Source: Microvirga lupini (GTDB lineage Bacteria; Pseudomonadota; Alphaproteobacteria; Rhizobiales; Beijerinckiaceae). From it: a DNA stretch of 64,000 bases. The DNA is taken from contig NZ_JACHWB010000001.1 of assembly GCF_014191055.1 (NCBI RefSeq), positions 1,207,875 through 1,271,874 on the forward strand, written 5' to 3'. How positions within the stretch are numbered: the first letter of the stretch is position 1; the number at the start of each line of letters is the position of its first letter. Below the pieces are notes generated by a model. That model saw only the letters and a list, made by a program, of their open reading frames with translations. It did not search any database and had not been told where the DNA came from. The position numbers were made by a program, and so were the translations under genes. Shown here in pieces: positions 46,395 to 61,346 of this stretch.

Positions 46395-47222
46395 TCAATC
46401 AGGCATGACGGTTCCATTCCTGATGCCCGGTGTCAGGTGCGCGAAGCTCTTCGACGCCTGTTCCTGCAGCCATGCCTGATATTCGCTCTCTTCCTGAACG
46501 ATGACCTTCCCGCGCATCTGCGGGTGTCCGACGCCGCAGAGCTCGGCGCAGAGGATCTCGAAGGTCCCGGTTCTCGTCGGGGTGAACCAGATGTAGGAGA
46601 TCTGTCCGGGCACCAGATCCATCTTCGCCCGAAACTCCGGCACATAGAAGTCGTGCAGCACATCGGGAGAGCGCAGGAGAGCCTTGACCGGTTTGTTGAC
46701 CGGCAGATGCAGTTCTCCGCCTTCGATGACCATATCGTCCTGCGACTTCGGATCATCGCGGTTCAGGCCGAGCGGATTATCCGGGCTGATCAGGCGTGTG
46801 TCGGTTGTGGCGAGCTGCCCGTCCGGCCCGGGCAGCCTGAAGCTCCATTGCCATTGCTGGCCGAAGATTTCGATGTCGGTTGCGTCGTCGGGCACAGTGA
46901 TGAACCGCTGCCACACGAAGAGGCCGGGCGTCAGCATGGCGGCGACGCCGACACCCGTTACGATGGTCAGCCACCATTCCAGACGCTTGTTCTCAGGCTC
47001 ATAATGGGCTTGCCGTCCTTCCTGATGGCGAAAGCGGTAAACACAATAGGCCATGAAGAGGATGACGGCGACGAAGACCGCGCCCGTGATCCAGAAGGTG
47101 ATGATGATCGTATCATCGATGTAGCGCCAGTTCGATGCAATCGGCGTCCACCACCAGGGACTGACGAGGTGGAAGACCACTGAACCGACAGCGACAAGAA
47201 CGAGTATGAGCGCTACAGCCAT
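46395..47222 (-). CDS. Cytochrome c oxidase subunit II
   Basis: A 275-residue protein with two N-terminal membrane helices and a periplasmic cupredoxin domain. The CuA site is complete: His in DVLHDFYVPEF, and Cys-x3-Cys, His, Met in CAELCGVGHPQMRG; FGQQWQWSF supplies the electron-entry aromatics. There is no C-terminal cytochrome c domain, so a soluble donor is needed. It starts the operon; its stop overlaps the upstream TTG option of subunit I. Confidence 0.93.
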   Translation of the reverse strand: MAVALILVLVAVGSVVFHLVSPWWWTPIASNWRYIDDTIIITFWITGAVFVAVILFMAYCVYRFRHQEGRQAHYEPENKRLEWWLTIVTGVGVAAMLTPGLFVWQRFITVPDDATDIEIFGQQWQWSFRLPGPDGQLATTDTRLISPDNPLGLNRDDPKSQDDMVIEGGELHLPVNKPVKALLRSPDVLHDFYVPEFRAKMDLVPGQISYIWFTPTRTGTFEILCAELCGVGHPQMRGKVIVQEESEYQAWLQEQASKSFAHLTPGIRNGTVMPD

Positions 47223-47841
47223 TCCTCACCATCCTTGCCTTGAGCAGGCTGCGGATCTGAAGCAGAAGGCGCAACTCTATTTTGCGTCGTAGCTATGTTT
47301 TGATTGAGACACGACAAAAGAAGCCACAACCAAAACGCATTCAACAATCATCTTCGGCTGTGAGGCGGCTGCTCAATACATGCAGCAGCTTCATAATTGC
47401 CTGCAGCAGCCGTGAAAAATTACACCTGTTGGATTTGGCGGTCAATCAGGCTTGGCCATCGGGGGTATGAAGCAGCGACGGAGAGTGCCTTTGTTTCACA
47501 TGAAACAACAGCGCGTAAGCGGGATCGCATATCTCAAAATAAAGGCATTCACATAAAGTGGCTAAATAGCGGCAACATTTCGTCAGATCTAGGGATGTAT
47601 GCTGCAGTAGATCTTTATTCTGTGGATCTGACCGAGGCACATGATGTGGATCTTTTCCTCACAGCGCGCCTTTGCCGACGTCTCTCATCCACAATTAACC
47701 TGAATTCGTCTGGCCGGGGTTTTGCCGCTAAGGAAACTATGATTAGGTACGCGCCTGACGAACCTCAACAGATCGCAACATAGTCTCTGAGAACACTGGG
47801 CGTGCTGCGAGATCAAGAACCAGTTCCGTATCAGGGAGAGA
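47223..47841. other. AT-rich intergenic region between oxidase operon and tamA
   Basis: About 620 bases with lower GC than both flanks. The open frames here (for example 47397-47783 on the plus strand) look random in composition. It carries the box at 47304; otherwise I see nothing assignable. Confidence 0.5.
47304..47317 (-). promoter_or_regulatory. Candidate FNR/FixK-type box upstream of oxidase operon
   Basis: TTGAGACACGACAA is TTG-N8-CAA without inner symmetry. A -41.5 site predicts transcription from about 47269, a 47-base leader before subunit II. Weaker than the norE, nirK and hemN boxes. Confidence 0.4.
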
Positions 47842-49818
47842 GTGCCTCAAGTGCTGTGGCTGAGCACCATTCGAAGGATAGCGTTTCTCTTCCTGGTAGG
47901 CGTTCTGTTCAGTGGACTGCCATCCAAGCATGCCGTCGCGTTCGATCTCTTCGGATGGTTTCGCGGCAGCGATGAGCCGCCGGCTCCGAGCGCTGATGCT
48001 CTGCCCTATTCTCTGGATTACACCATCGGCGACGCCAAGAAGGGACTTGAGCAGACCCTGAAGGATGCCTCGACGCTGCAGAGCCTCCAGTCGGATCCTC
48101 CACCCGATGCCGCAGCCCTGGTCGCCCGGGCACAGGCCGATCTGCCGCGCCTGATCGATGCGCTCTGGGGGGCGGGGTATTATAACGCCCGCGTGGCGAT
48201 CAACGTCGCGGGCGTGCCTCTGATGCTGCAGTCCTCGCGTACTGAGGCTGCAGCGCGCGCAGTCGCAGGGTACCGGGCGCGAGCTCTCGTCCCTGTCCAG
48301 ATCATTGCGGATCCCGGACCTCAATTCGCCCTCCGGGATGTGGCCGTTCTGGACGCACGCTCAGGACGCCCATTCCCGCCTGGTGAGCTTCCGCCGCGTG
48401 TCGTGCAGATCAAGCCGGGCGATCCGGCGCGCTCGGCCGATATCCTGGCCGCCGAAGCGCAGATCGTCGATTATTTTCGTTCGGAGTCCCGCCCCTTCGC
48501 CAAGGTGGAGCGGCGTGACCCCGTGGTGTTCCACCCCGCACAAGCGATGGATGTGAGCCTTGCGGTCAATCCGGGGCCACGCGCGGGCATAGGCCCTATC
48601 ACGATCCAGGGAGCCGAGGGCGTCGACCCTGCCGTGGTGCGTTCCTTCATCTACACCGAGCCGGGTAATCCCTACTCGCCTGCGGAACTGGCCTCCATGC
48701 GCAAGTCGATCTCCCAGATCGAAGCGCTCTCGTCCGTTCGCATCCGGGAAGCGGAAACCCTCGATGCCTATGGCAACCTTCCGCTCTTCGTGGAACTCAC
48801 CGAGCGTCCACCGCGTATCATCGGGGCATCGGCCCAGTATTCAACGACGGACGGGCCGGCGCTCAGGGCCTATTGGGCCCATCGCAACTTGTTCGGCGGC
48901 GCCGAGAGGCTGAGGCTCGAAGGCAATCTTTTCTACCTGACCGAGGATGGCGGCCAGCCGGACCGGGACGATGGTTTCACATGGGACAATCTCGGCGGCC
49001 GTTTCCGCGCGAGCTTCCTGAAGCCGGCTCTCTGGGGAACCCGCAACGACCTGCTTGTCGATGCTCTCGTGGAACGCGACCGCACGGAGGGCTATACCAG
49101 CCGCCTCGTCAACGCGACGGCAGCCATCCGTCACCGCTTCAGCGAGACATTCTCGATCCAGGGCGGCATCGAATACGAACGGGGGCAGACCTCGGACATT
49201 CTCGGGCAGATCGACTACACCCTGGTCGGGCTGCCTCTTTCATTGAGTTACGATTCCACCGATAACGCGCTTAATCCCACAGAAGGCATCAGGCTGATCG
49301 CCTCGGTAACTCCTTATCCGGAGTTTCTCGGCTCCTCCGTTCCGATCACGGTCGCCCGGGGGACTGCGTCGGCCTATTATTCGCTGGACGAGGAGTCCCG
49401 CTACGTGCTGGCCGGGCGCATCGGCCTCGGCTCCATCGTGGGGGCGGATCTCGACGAGATCCCCGCCAATCGCCGGTTCTTTGCGGGTGGCGGCGGCTCT
49501 GTGCGCGGCTATACATATAAGTCTCTGAGCCCAAGCTTCGACGGCGAGCCAATCGGCGGCCGGAGCCTGCTGGAGGCCTCGCTCGAGGCCCGCATCAAGA
49601 TCACCGACACGATCGGCATCGTGCCCTTTGTCGATGCCGGCACCGCCTTCGAGTCGAGCTATCCGGATTTCGATGAGCGCATCCGCATCGGCGCCGGGCT
49701 GGGCCTTCGCTACTATACGGGGATTGGCCCCATTCGCCTGGACGTTGCGATCCCGGTCAATCGGGAACAAGGCGATCCGACCTATGCCATCTATGTCGGA
49801 ATCGGGCAGGCCTTCTGA
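47842..49818 (+). CDS. tamA: Outer-membrane translocation protein TamA
   Basis: A 658-residue Omp85/BamA-type protein: signal peptide (AFLFLVGVLFSGL...HAVAF), POTRA domains (residues ~60-330; ADLPRLIDALWGAGYYNARV, GPITIQGAEGVDPAVV) and a C-terminal 16-strand barrel with GGGGSVRGYTYKSL (the conserved VRGY/F motif) and the terminal aromatic strand. With TamB it helps insert or transport material to the outer membrane. GTG start at 47842 with GGGAGAG upstream. The stop overlaps tamB (TGATG). Confidence 0.92.
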   Translation: MPQVLWLSTIRRIAFLFLVGVLFSGLPSKHAVAFDLFGWFRGSDEPPAPSADALPYSLDYTIGDAKKGLEQTLKDASTLQSLQSDPPPDAAALVARAQADLPRLIDALWGAGYYNARVAINVAGVPLMLQSSRTEAAARAVAGYRARALVPVQIIADPGPQFALRDVAVLDARSGRPFPPGELPPRVVQIKPGDPARSADILAAEAQIVDYFRSESRPFAKVERRDPVVFHPAQAMDVSLAVNPGPRAGIGPITIQGAEGVDPAVVRSFIYTEPGNPYSPAELASMRKSISQIEALSSVRIREAETLDAYGNLPLFVELTERPPRIIGASAQYSTTDGPALRAYWAHRNLFGGAERLRLEGNLFYLTEDGGQPDRDDGFTWDNLGGRFRASFLKPALWGTRNDLLVDALVERDRTEGYTSRLVNATAAIRHRFSETFSIQGGIEYERGQTSDILGQIDYTLVGLPLSLSYDSTDNALNPTEGIRLIASVTPYPEFLGSSVPITVARGTASAYYSLDEESRYVLAGRIGLGSIVGADLDEIPANRRFFAGGGGSVRGYTYKSLSPSFDGEPIGGRSLLEASLEARIKITDTIGIVPFVDAGTAFESSYPDFDERIRIGAGLGLRYYTGIGPIRLDVAIPVNREQGDPTYAIYVGIGQAF

Positions 49819-52800
49819 TGAAAAAGCCAATCCGCTCCCTTGCCCTCCTGACAGTCTTTCTCGCCGCGGCGCTGGTCGCCTCCTGGTTTCTTGTCTCGCG
49901 GCCAAGCCAGGCGCAGAGTGACCAGGGCGTGCTGGCCAGCCTGATTTCGCGCCTTCTCTCCACGCCGACCACCCGGGTCAGCATCGGCAGCATTGAGGGC
50001 GCACTCTCCTCCAATGCCGTCATCCGCGACGTGCGCATCGCGGATCGGAATGGCGTGTGGCTCAATCTCGATCGCGCCAATCTCGTCTGGAGCCGGACGG
50101 CGCTCCTGCGCGGGCGCCTGCAGGTCGACGAACTCACCGTTGGCCGTCTCCAGATCCAACGCCGGCCGTTACCGGCCGAGGAGGATGCGCCGGTCTCCGA
50201 CGAGCCGATTCTCCCTGAACTGCCAGTACGGGTTATCGTCGACCGCTTTGCTTTGCAGGAACTGGTGCTCGGCGAGCCGGTGCTGGGCACCGAGGCGCGG
50301 CTTTCGGCGGCAGGCTCCGCGCAGATCGGAAATCCCTCGGAAGGTCTCGATCTGACCTTCGCGGCTCAGCGTCTCGATGCGCCAGGGCAGCTGTCGATCG
50401 ATCTCAACTACGTGCCGCAGACCAACCGTCTCTCGCTCGATTTGACGCACCAGGAGCCTGCGGGCGGGATCGCGGCCCGGCTTCTGGAGCTTCCCGGCCT
50501 GCCGCCCGTCGACCTGAAGCTCGCGGGGCAGGGGCCTCTGAGCAACTTCGCGGCGCGGCTCGATTTTGCCGCCGGTCCCACGATCGGAGCTGCGGGCACG
50601 ACCACGGTGCGGCGCACGAATGCCGCCTACGACCTGAATGTGGACTTGGCCGCCCGGATCGAAGGGCTGCTGCCGGCGCCGGTCGCACCCGTGTTCAGCG
50701 GCACCACGCAGCTCGTCGGCAATGTGAGCGTCGCCGATGACGGAGGCATACGCTTCCAGCCGGTTCAGATCACGTCGAATGTCGCCCGCTTCGACATGAG
50801 CGGCACAATCAGCTCCAGTCAGGTTCTCGACATCCGTCTCAATGCCCGTGCCCTCCCGACGGATGGCAGCAGAACACGCGCCGGTGCGGCGGAGATCGCC
50901 CGGCTCAACTTCGACGGGACTGTGCAGGGTCCGCTGACAGCACCGCGCGTCAACGGCACCCTGGATGCCGCCGAGGTGCGTCTGCCAGAAGGCTCCCTCG
51001 ATGCGCTCAACGCCCGTCTGACCATGAACCCCGTGGAGGGCATCTCCCCTCCGGACCGGTTCTCCTTCGCGATCGACGCCAATGCTAGCGGGATCCGCCC
51101 TGCCGATCAGGCGCTGGCGCGCGCAATCGGGCCAACCCTGGCGGTGACCTCTCGTGGCTCCTTCGATCTGGAGGGTGTTGCCAGCGTGGAGACCGCGCGC
51201 ATCGAGACATCGACCGCGCGGGCGAGCTTCACCGGCCGGGTCGGATCGACGGTCCTCGACGGTACGCTGGATGCAAGTATTCCGGCGCTGGCCCCGTTCT
51301 CAGGCATGGCCGGGCGCACGTTGCGAGGCTCGGCGGATCTTAACGCTCGGCTGACCGGCAACCCGCGGCGCTACGACATGGCGGCAGCCGTCGATGCGAG
51401 GCTCCGCGAGCTTTCGACCGGAATACCGGCTATCGACGGTCTTCTGGGACGCACAGTCACGGCTATAGGCACGCTCCGCCGCATCCCGAATGGGTTCGCC
51501 TTCAACGACTTCCGCATCGATGGAGCGCATCTCGATGCGCGCGTGGACGGGCAGGCCACGCAATCGGCTGCGAACCTGGGTCTCGACATCACCGTCGATG
51601 AGTTGAGGCGTGTGGACGAGCGTATCACCGCAGGCCGGGCCAGCGTTGCGGCGCGCCTGACGGGCTCGCTCGAACGGCCGGATCTGACCGGCACCGCGAC
51701 GCTCACCAATGTCCGCGCGCTCGGCCGCTCCATCCCGCGTCTTGCCCTCGATCTCAATGCCCGCGACGTAACCGGTGCACTCGACGCAGCTCTCACACTG
51801 GAGGGCCAAGTCGATGACAAGCCGGCCACAGGTTCCCTGCATCTGGCGAAGCCACCCGAGGGTGGATGGCTGCTCGACCGGCTCGATCTCGACATCGGAT
51901 CGGTGGCGCTCAATGGAAATCTCCGCCTGGATCGCGATCAGCTGGCCCAGGGCGAGATCTCCCTTTCTGGCAGCGACTTCGACGATCTTTCACCACTGAT
52001 GCTCACAAAACTTGATGGGGCGCTCGATGCCGTCGTGTCGCTCAGCGCGCAGGGTGGGCGACAGGACGTGCGGGTCACCGCACGAGGAGCGCGCTTCGCC
52101 GTAACCGATGTCGCCGTGCGCGACTTCGACACGCGGCTCGCGATTCAGGATCTTTACCGGCGCCCCATGATCGATGGCTCCGTCTCCGCAGCCTCGGTGA
52201 CAGCCGGCGGCCAGACCTACCGGGATGTGCGTCTCATAGCAGAAGGCACGCCCGAAGCCTCGCGCTTCACCGCCTCAGCGACGGGGCAGGGATTCGATCT
52301 CGATGCGCAGGGTCGCGTCGTGCCGGGTGATGCAATCCGAATCGAGCTGGCCTCCTTTGCGGCCCGCCGTGGCGGCAGGCGCCTGGCCTTGGCTCAGCCG
52401 GCCACCATCACGCTGCAGAATGGCTCTGTTGCTCTTTCCAATGTCGTGATCGCGGCCGACCAGGGACGTGTCGCCTTATCCGGCACCATTGGTGACAGGC
52501 TCGATCTCAACGTCGACATCGGCAATCTGCCGCTCCAGACGGCCGAGATCGTCGTACCAAACCTTGGTCTCGCCGGTATAGCCAACGGCAGTGCCGCGAT
52601 TACTGGAACCACGAGCAATCCAAGCGGCACCTATCGCCTTACTCTGTCTGGCCTCGCGACCGCACAGACCCGGCAGGCAGGATTGCCGCCGCTCGGCATC
52701 GAGGCGCAGGGCCGGTTGGCCGATCAGCGCATCGGTGTGGACGCGCGCGTCACCGCCGGGCGCGCCGGCACCTTCCAGGTGTCCGGCAGCGTTCCGATCG

Positions 52801-54119
52801 AGGCAACCGATGAGCTTGCGCTCAGGGTTTCGGGGCGCACCGACCTCGCCATCGCGAACACGTTTCTCTCGACCTCCGGCCAGCGTCTCACCGGTGCGGC
52901 CAATCTGGATCTCACTATTGCCGGAACGACGGCCGATCCTCGTGTTCAAGGGAGTGTTGTCATCGCGAATGGCAGCTTCTCCGATGCGCTGCAGGGCATC
53001 CAGCTCAACGGCATTGCCGGGCGGCTTTCCGCGCGCGGGCAGGTGCTCGTCATCGAGAGCCTGACGGCGCAGACGCCGAACGGCGGCTCTCTGGCGGCCC
53101 GAGGGCAGGTGACCATTGATCCGGCGGCAGGTTTCCCTGGGGAGATCAGGATCAGCGGCAGCCGGGCTCAGCTCGTTTCCAACGAAACCGTGGAGGCGAG
53201 CGCCGATTTGGACCTGACCCTTTCGGGGCCTCTGACCAGCCGGCCACGTGCGGCAGGGCGCATCGACATCATCACGATGAATGTCTCAGTGCCGGATCGT
53301 CTGCCGACGACCCTGCGTCCATTGCCTGGAACGAAGCATGTGCGCCCCACGCCGACGGCTGCGGCGCGTCTTGCCCTGGCGCAGAGGCGGCAATCCGCCT
53401 CGGCCAGGGGCACGCCCTTCAGGGCCGATCTCGATTTGACGTTGACCGCGCAGAACCGCATCTTCGTGCGGGGGCGGGGCATCAATGCCGAACTCGGTGG
53501 CGACCTGAGACTGCAGGGCACGACGCAGGATCCCATCGCCATCGGGGCTTTCGAACTGCGCCGCGGACGCTTCGATCTTCTGGGGCAGAGGATTGACTTC
53601 GTGCGCGGCCGCCTGGATTTCACCGGCGATCTCACGCCGTCACTCGATTTCCTGGCCGAGACCCAGGCCGGGGACGTCACGGCACGCATTGCGGTCACCG
53701 GGCCGGCCTCGAGCCCCGAATTCGCGTTTAGCTCCAGCCCCGACCTGCCGCAGGACGAGGTGCTCTCGCGCGTCCTGTTCCAGAAGCCCTCCGGCGGCCT
53801 CTCGGCCGGGCAGGCCCTGCAGCTTGCGCAGGCCGTGGCGCAGCTCTCCGGCGGCTCCGGCAACGATGCCTTCGAGCGTCTGCGCCGCTCGCTGGGAGTC
53901 GACAGCCTCGATATCACGGTCGGTGCTGGCGGTGGGCCGGGGGTCGGTGTCTCGCGCTACATCAGCGACAACGTTCGCGTGGGTGTGCGGGCTGGCGCCC
54001 GACCCGAGGAGAGCGGTGTCACGGTCGATATCGACCTGACGCGGCGTCTCAAGGCTCAGGGCGAGGTGAATGCCGAAGGCGGCACCTCCGTCGGTCTCGG
54101 GTTCGAGTTGGAATATTGA
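49818..54119 (+). CDS. tamB: Translocation and assembly module protein TamB
   Basis: A 1433-residue inner-membrane-anchored, periplasm-spanning protein with an N-terminal helix (SLALLTVFLAAALVASWFL), a long beta-helical/AsmA-like body, and the DUF490 C-terminal domain (RGIN-ELGGDLRLQGT, GAFELRRGRFDLLGQRIDFVRGRLDF, and a closing GLGFELEY strand). It partners TamA. The length is normal for alphaproteobacterial TamB. Confidence 0.93.
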   Translation: MKKPIRSLALLTVFLAAALVASWFLVSRPSQAQSDQGVLASLISRLLSTPTTRVSIGSIEGALSSNAVIRDVRIADRNGVWLNLDRANLVWSRTALLRGRLQVDELTVGRLQIQRRPLPAEEDAPVSDEPILPELPVRVIVDRFALQELVLGEPVLGTEARLSAAGSAQIGNPSEGLDLTFAAQRLDAPGQLSIDLNYVPQTNRLSLDLTHQEPAGGIAARLLELPGLPPVDLKLAGQGPLSNFAARLDFAAGPTIGAAGTTTVRRTNAAYDLNVDLAARIEGLLPAPVAPVFSGTTQLVGNVSVADDGGIRFQPVQITSNVARFDMSGTISSSQVLDIRLNARALPTDGSRTRAGAAEIARLNFDGTVQGPLTAPRVNGTLDAAEVRLPEGSLDALNARLTMNPVEGISPPDRFSFAIDANASGIRPADQALARAIGPTLAVTSRGSFDLEGVASVETARIETSTARASFTGRVGSTVLDGTLDASIPALAPFSGMAGRTLRGSADLNARLTGNPRRYDMAAAVDARLRELSTGIPAIDGLLGRTVTAIGTLRRIPNGFAFNDFRIDGAHLDARVDGQATQSAANLGLDITVDELRRVDERITAGRASVAARLTGSLERPDLTGTATLTNVRALGRSIPRLALDLNARDVTGALDAALTLEGQVDDKPATGSLHLAKPPEGGWLLDRLDLDIGSVALNGNLRLDRDQLAQGEISLSGSDFDDLSPLMLTKLDGALDAVVSLSAQGGRQDVRVTARGARFAVTDVAVRDFDTRLAIQDLYRRPMIDGSVSAASVTAGGQTYRDVRLIAEGTPEASRFTASATGQGFDLDAQGRVVPGDAIRIELASFAARRGGRRLALAQPATITLQNGSVALSNVVIAADQGRVALSGTIGDRLDLNVDIGNLPLQTAEIVVPNLGLAGIANGSAAITGTTSNPSGTYRLTLSGLATAQTRQAGLPPLGIEAQGRLADQRIGVDARVTAGRAGTFQVSGSVPIEATDELALRVSGRTDLAIANTFLSTSGQRLTGAANLDLTIAGTTADPRVQGSVVIANGSFSDALQGIQLNGIAGRLSARGQVLVIESLTAQTPNGGSLAARGQVTIDPAAGFPGEIRISGSRAQLVSNETVEASADLDLTLSGPLTSRPRAAGRIDIITMNVSVPDRLPTTLRPLPGTKHVRPTPTAAARLALAQRRQSASARGTPFRADLDLTLTAQNRIFVRGRGINAELGGDLRLQGTTQDPIAIGAFELRRGRFDLLGQRIDFVRGRLDFTGDLTPSLDFLAETQAGDVTARIAVTGPASSPEFAFSSSPDLPQDEVLSRVLFQKPSGGLSAGQALQLAQAVAQLSGGSGNDAFERLRRSLGVDSLDITVGAGGGPGVGVSRYISDNVRVGVRAGARPEESGVTVDIDLTRRLKAQGEVNAEGGTSVGLGFELEY

Positions 54120-54143
54120 AGCTGTCGAGCTGGAAATGATCCG

Positions 54144-54171
54144 GTGGGAGCTGCCAGATCGCGGCTCCCAC
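54144..54171. terminator. Hairpin between convergent tamB and Bug gene
   Basis: GTGGGAGC and GCTCCCAC form an 8-bp stem with a 12-base loop between convergent genes; the T tract is poor, so it is only a possible terminator. Confidence 0.45.
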
Positions 54172-54181
54172 ACTTCATTCA

Positions 54182-55186
54182 TCAGTCGACCTTGGCGCCG
54201 GATGCCTTGACGACCTTCGCCCATTTCTCGTGTTCGGCCCTGACATAGGTCATGAGCTCATCCGGACTCATGGGCCGAATCTCGCCGCCGAGATCGGCAA
54301 AGCGCTTCTGCAGCTCCGGCGTCTCCAGCGCCTTGCGGACTTCCTGGTTCAGCCGGCCCGTGATTTCTGGAGCTGTGCCCTTGGGAGCAAATAGCGCGAA
54401 CCAGCTAGTGGCCTCGAATTGCGGAAGGCCCGCTTCAGCGAGCGTCGGCTTGTCGGGAATTGCCGGAGAGCGCTTGGACGACGTGACCGCCAGGGCCCGC
54501 AGGTTTCCGCCGCGCACGTGCTCGATCGAGGAGGGGAGATTGTCGAACATCACGTCGACCTGCCCGCCGATCAGGTCGTTCACCGCCGGTCCGCTGCCGC
54601 GATAGGGCACGTGAGGCATCTCGACGCCCGTCATCTGCTTGAAGAGTTCGCCGGACAGATGAATCGAGGTGCCGTTGCCGGACGAGGCCATGGTGAACTT
54701 GCCGGGCGTCGCCTTCGCTTCGGCGATGAACTCCTGCACGGTGGTGGCCTTCACCTTCTTGGGGCTCACCACCATCAGGTTGGGCACACCGGCCACATAG
54801 GCGACAGGTGCGAAATCCGTGAGCGCGTCATAGGGCATCTTGGCATAGAGGCTCGGATTGATGGCATGGGTGCCGACCGTGCCCATGACCAGCGTATAGC
54901 CGTCCGGCTCCGCTTTCGCGACCGCATCCGCTCCGATATTGCCGCCGGCGCCGCCGCGATTCTCGATGACGAATTGCTGGCCCAAGGACTGGGACAGCTT
55001 CTCGCCCACGAGTCGGGCGAAGATGTCCGTGGTCCCGCCTGGCGTGAAGGGCACGATCACGCGGACCGGCCGCGCCGGATAGGTTGCCGTCTGGGCAAGC
55101 GTGGCTCCTGCCCAGGTCAGACAGGCGCCGGCTCCGAGCAGAAGGCCTAGCATGCGCCGGCGGGTCGAGCATGAAGAGAATGACAT
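54182..55186 (-). CDS. Bug/TctC family periplasmic solute-binding protein
   Basis: A 334-residue binding protein of the tripartite tricarboxylate transporter family: twin-arginine-like start (STRRRMLGLLLGAGACL), then YPARPVRVIVPFTPGGTTDIFARL and NRGGAGGNIGADAVAKAEPDGYTL, both signatures of the family. The substrate cannot be told from sequence. No tctA or tctB membrane gene is adjacent, so it is an orphan, as is common for Bug proteins. The ATG at 55186 has AGGGAG upstream. Confidence 0.93.
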   Translation of the reverse strand: MSFSSCSTRRRMLGLLLGAGACLTWAGATLAQTATYPARPVRVIVPFTPGGTTDIFARLVGEKLSQSLGQQFVIENRGGAGGNIGADAVAKAEPDGYTLVMGTVGTHAINPSLYAKMPYDALTDFAPVAYVAGVPNLMVVSPKKVKATTVQEFIAEAKATPGKFTMASSGNGTSIHLSGELFKQMTGVEMPHVPYRGSGPAVNDLIGGQVDVMFDNLPSSIEHVRGGNLRALAVTSSKRSPAIPDKPTLAEAGLPQFEATSWFALFAPKGTAPEITGRLNQEVRKALETPELQKRFADLGGEIRPMSPDELMTYVRAEHEKWAKVVKASGAKVD

Positions 55187-55496
55187 GGCGGCTCCCTGAG
55201 GATTATGGTGTTGGTGGTGCCGATATTCCGGAACGGCAGCCACCATGAGAGCGCAACCCATAACCCAGGGCAATGGGCCTCAAGCGCGGATTGGAATCTG
55301 TACAGCCCCATTCATGAATGAAACTTAGTTCCGATAAATGTAGGCTGCGATTTTTCTGCTCCAAGGGAACTTTCGTCCCTTGAAAAACGTTACCTGGGGT
55401 CGAATTCCATCCGAAGACGAACAAAGTAGCTTTTGGGATGTCGGCACATGGGGGTCCAGGCGCGAGTAAGCCTGGAACAGCGTAACAGGGGGCCTT
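55187..55496. other. Divergent control region of Bug gene and poly-HAMP kinase
   Basis: About 310 bases holding the ATTCATGAAT palindrome (near 55311-55320) and the EcfG-like promoter at 55366. A 7-bp hairpin CAAGGGA/TCCCTTG (55362-55382) overlaps the -35 side. No gene seen. Confidence 0.5.
55366..55391 (+). promoter_or_regulatory. EcfG-type general-stress promoter upstream of kinase
   Basis: GGAAC (55366-55370), 17 bases, then CGTT (55388-55391) fits the alphaproteobacterial sigma-EcfG consensus GGAAC-N16/17-CGTT. Transcription would begin near 55398, about 100 bases before the start codon. Confidence 0.6.

Positions 55497-61342
<5,846 letters not shown>

Positions 61343-61346
<4 letters not shown>

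Noticed and set aside
47397..47783. A 128-codon plus-strand frame in the oxidase-tamA gap
   Set aside because: No ribosome site, AT-rich random composition and no family resemblance.
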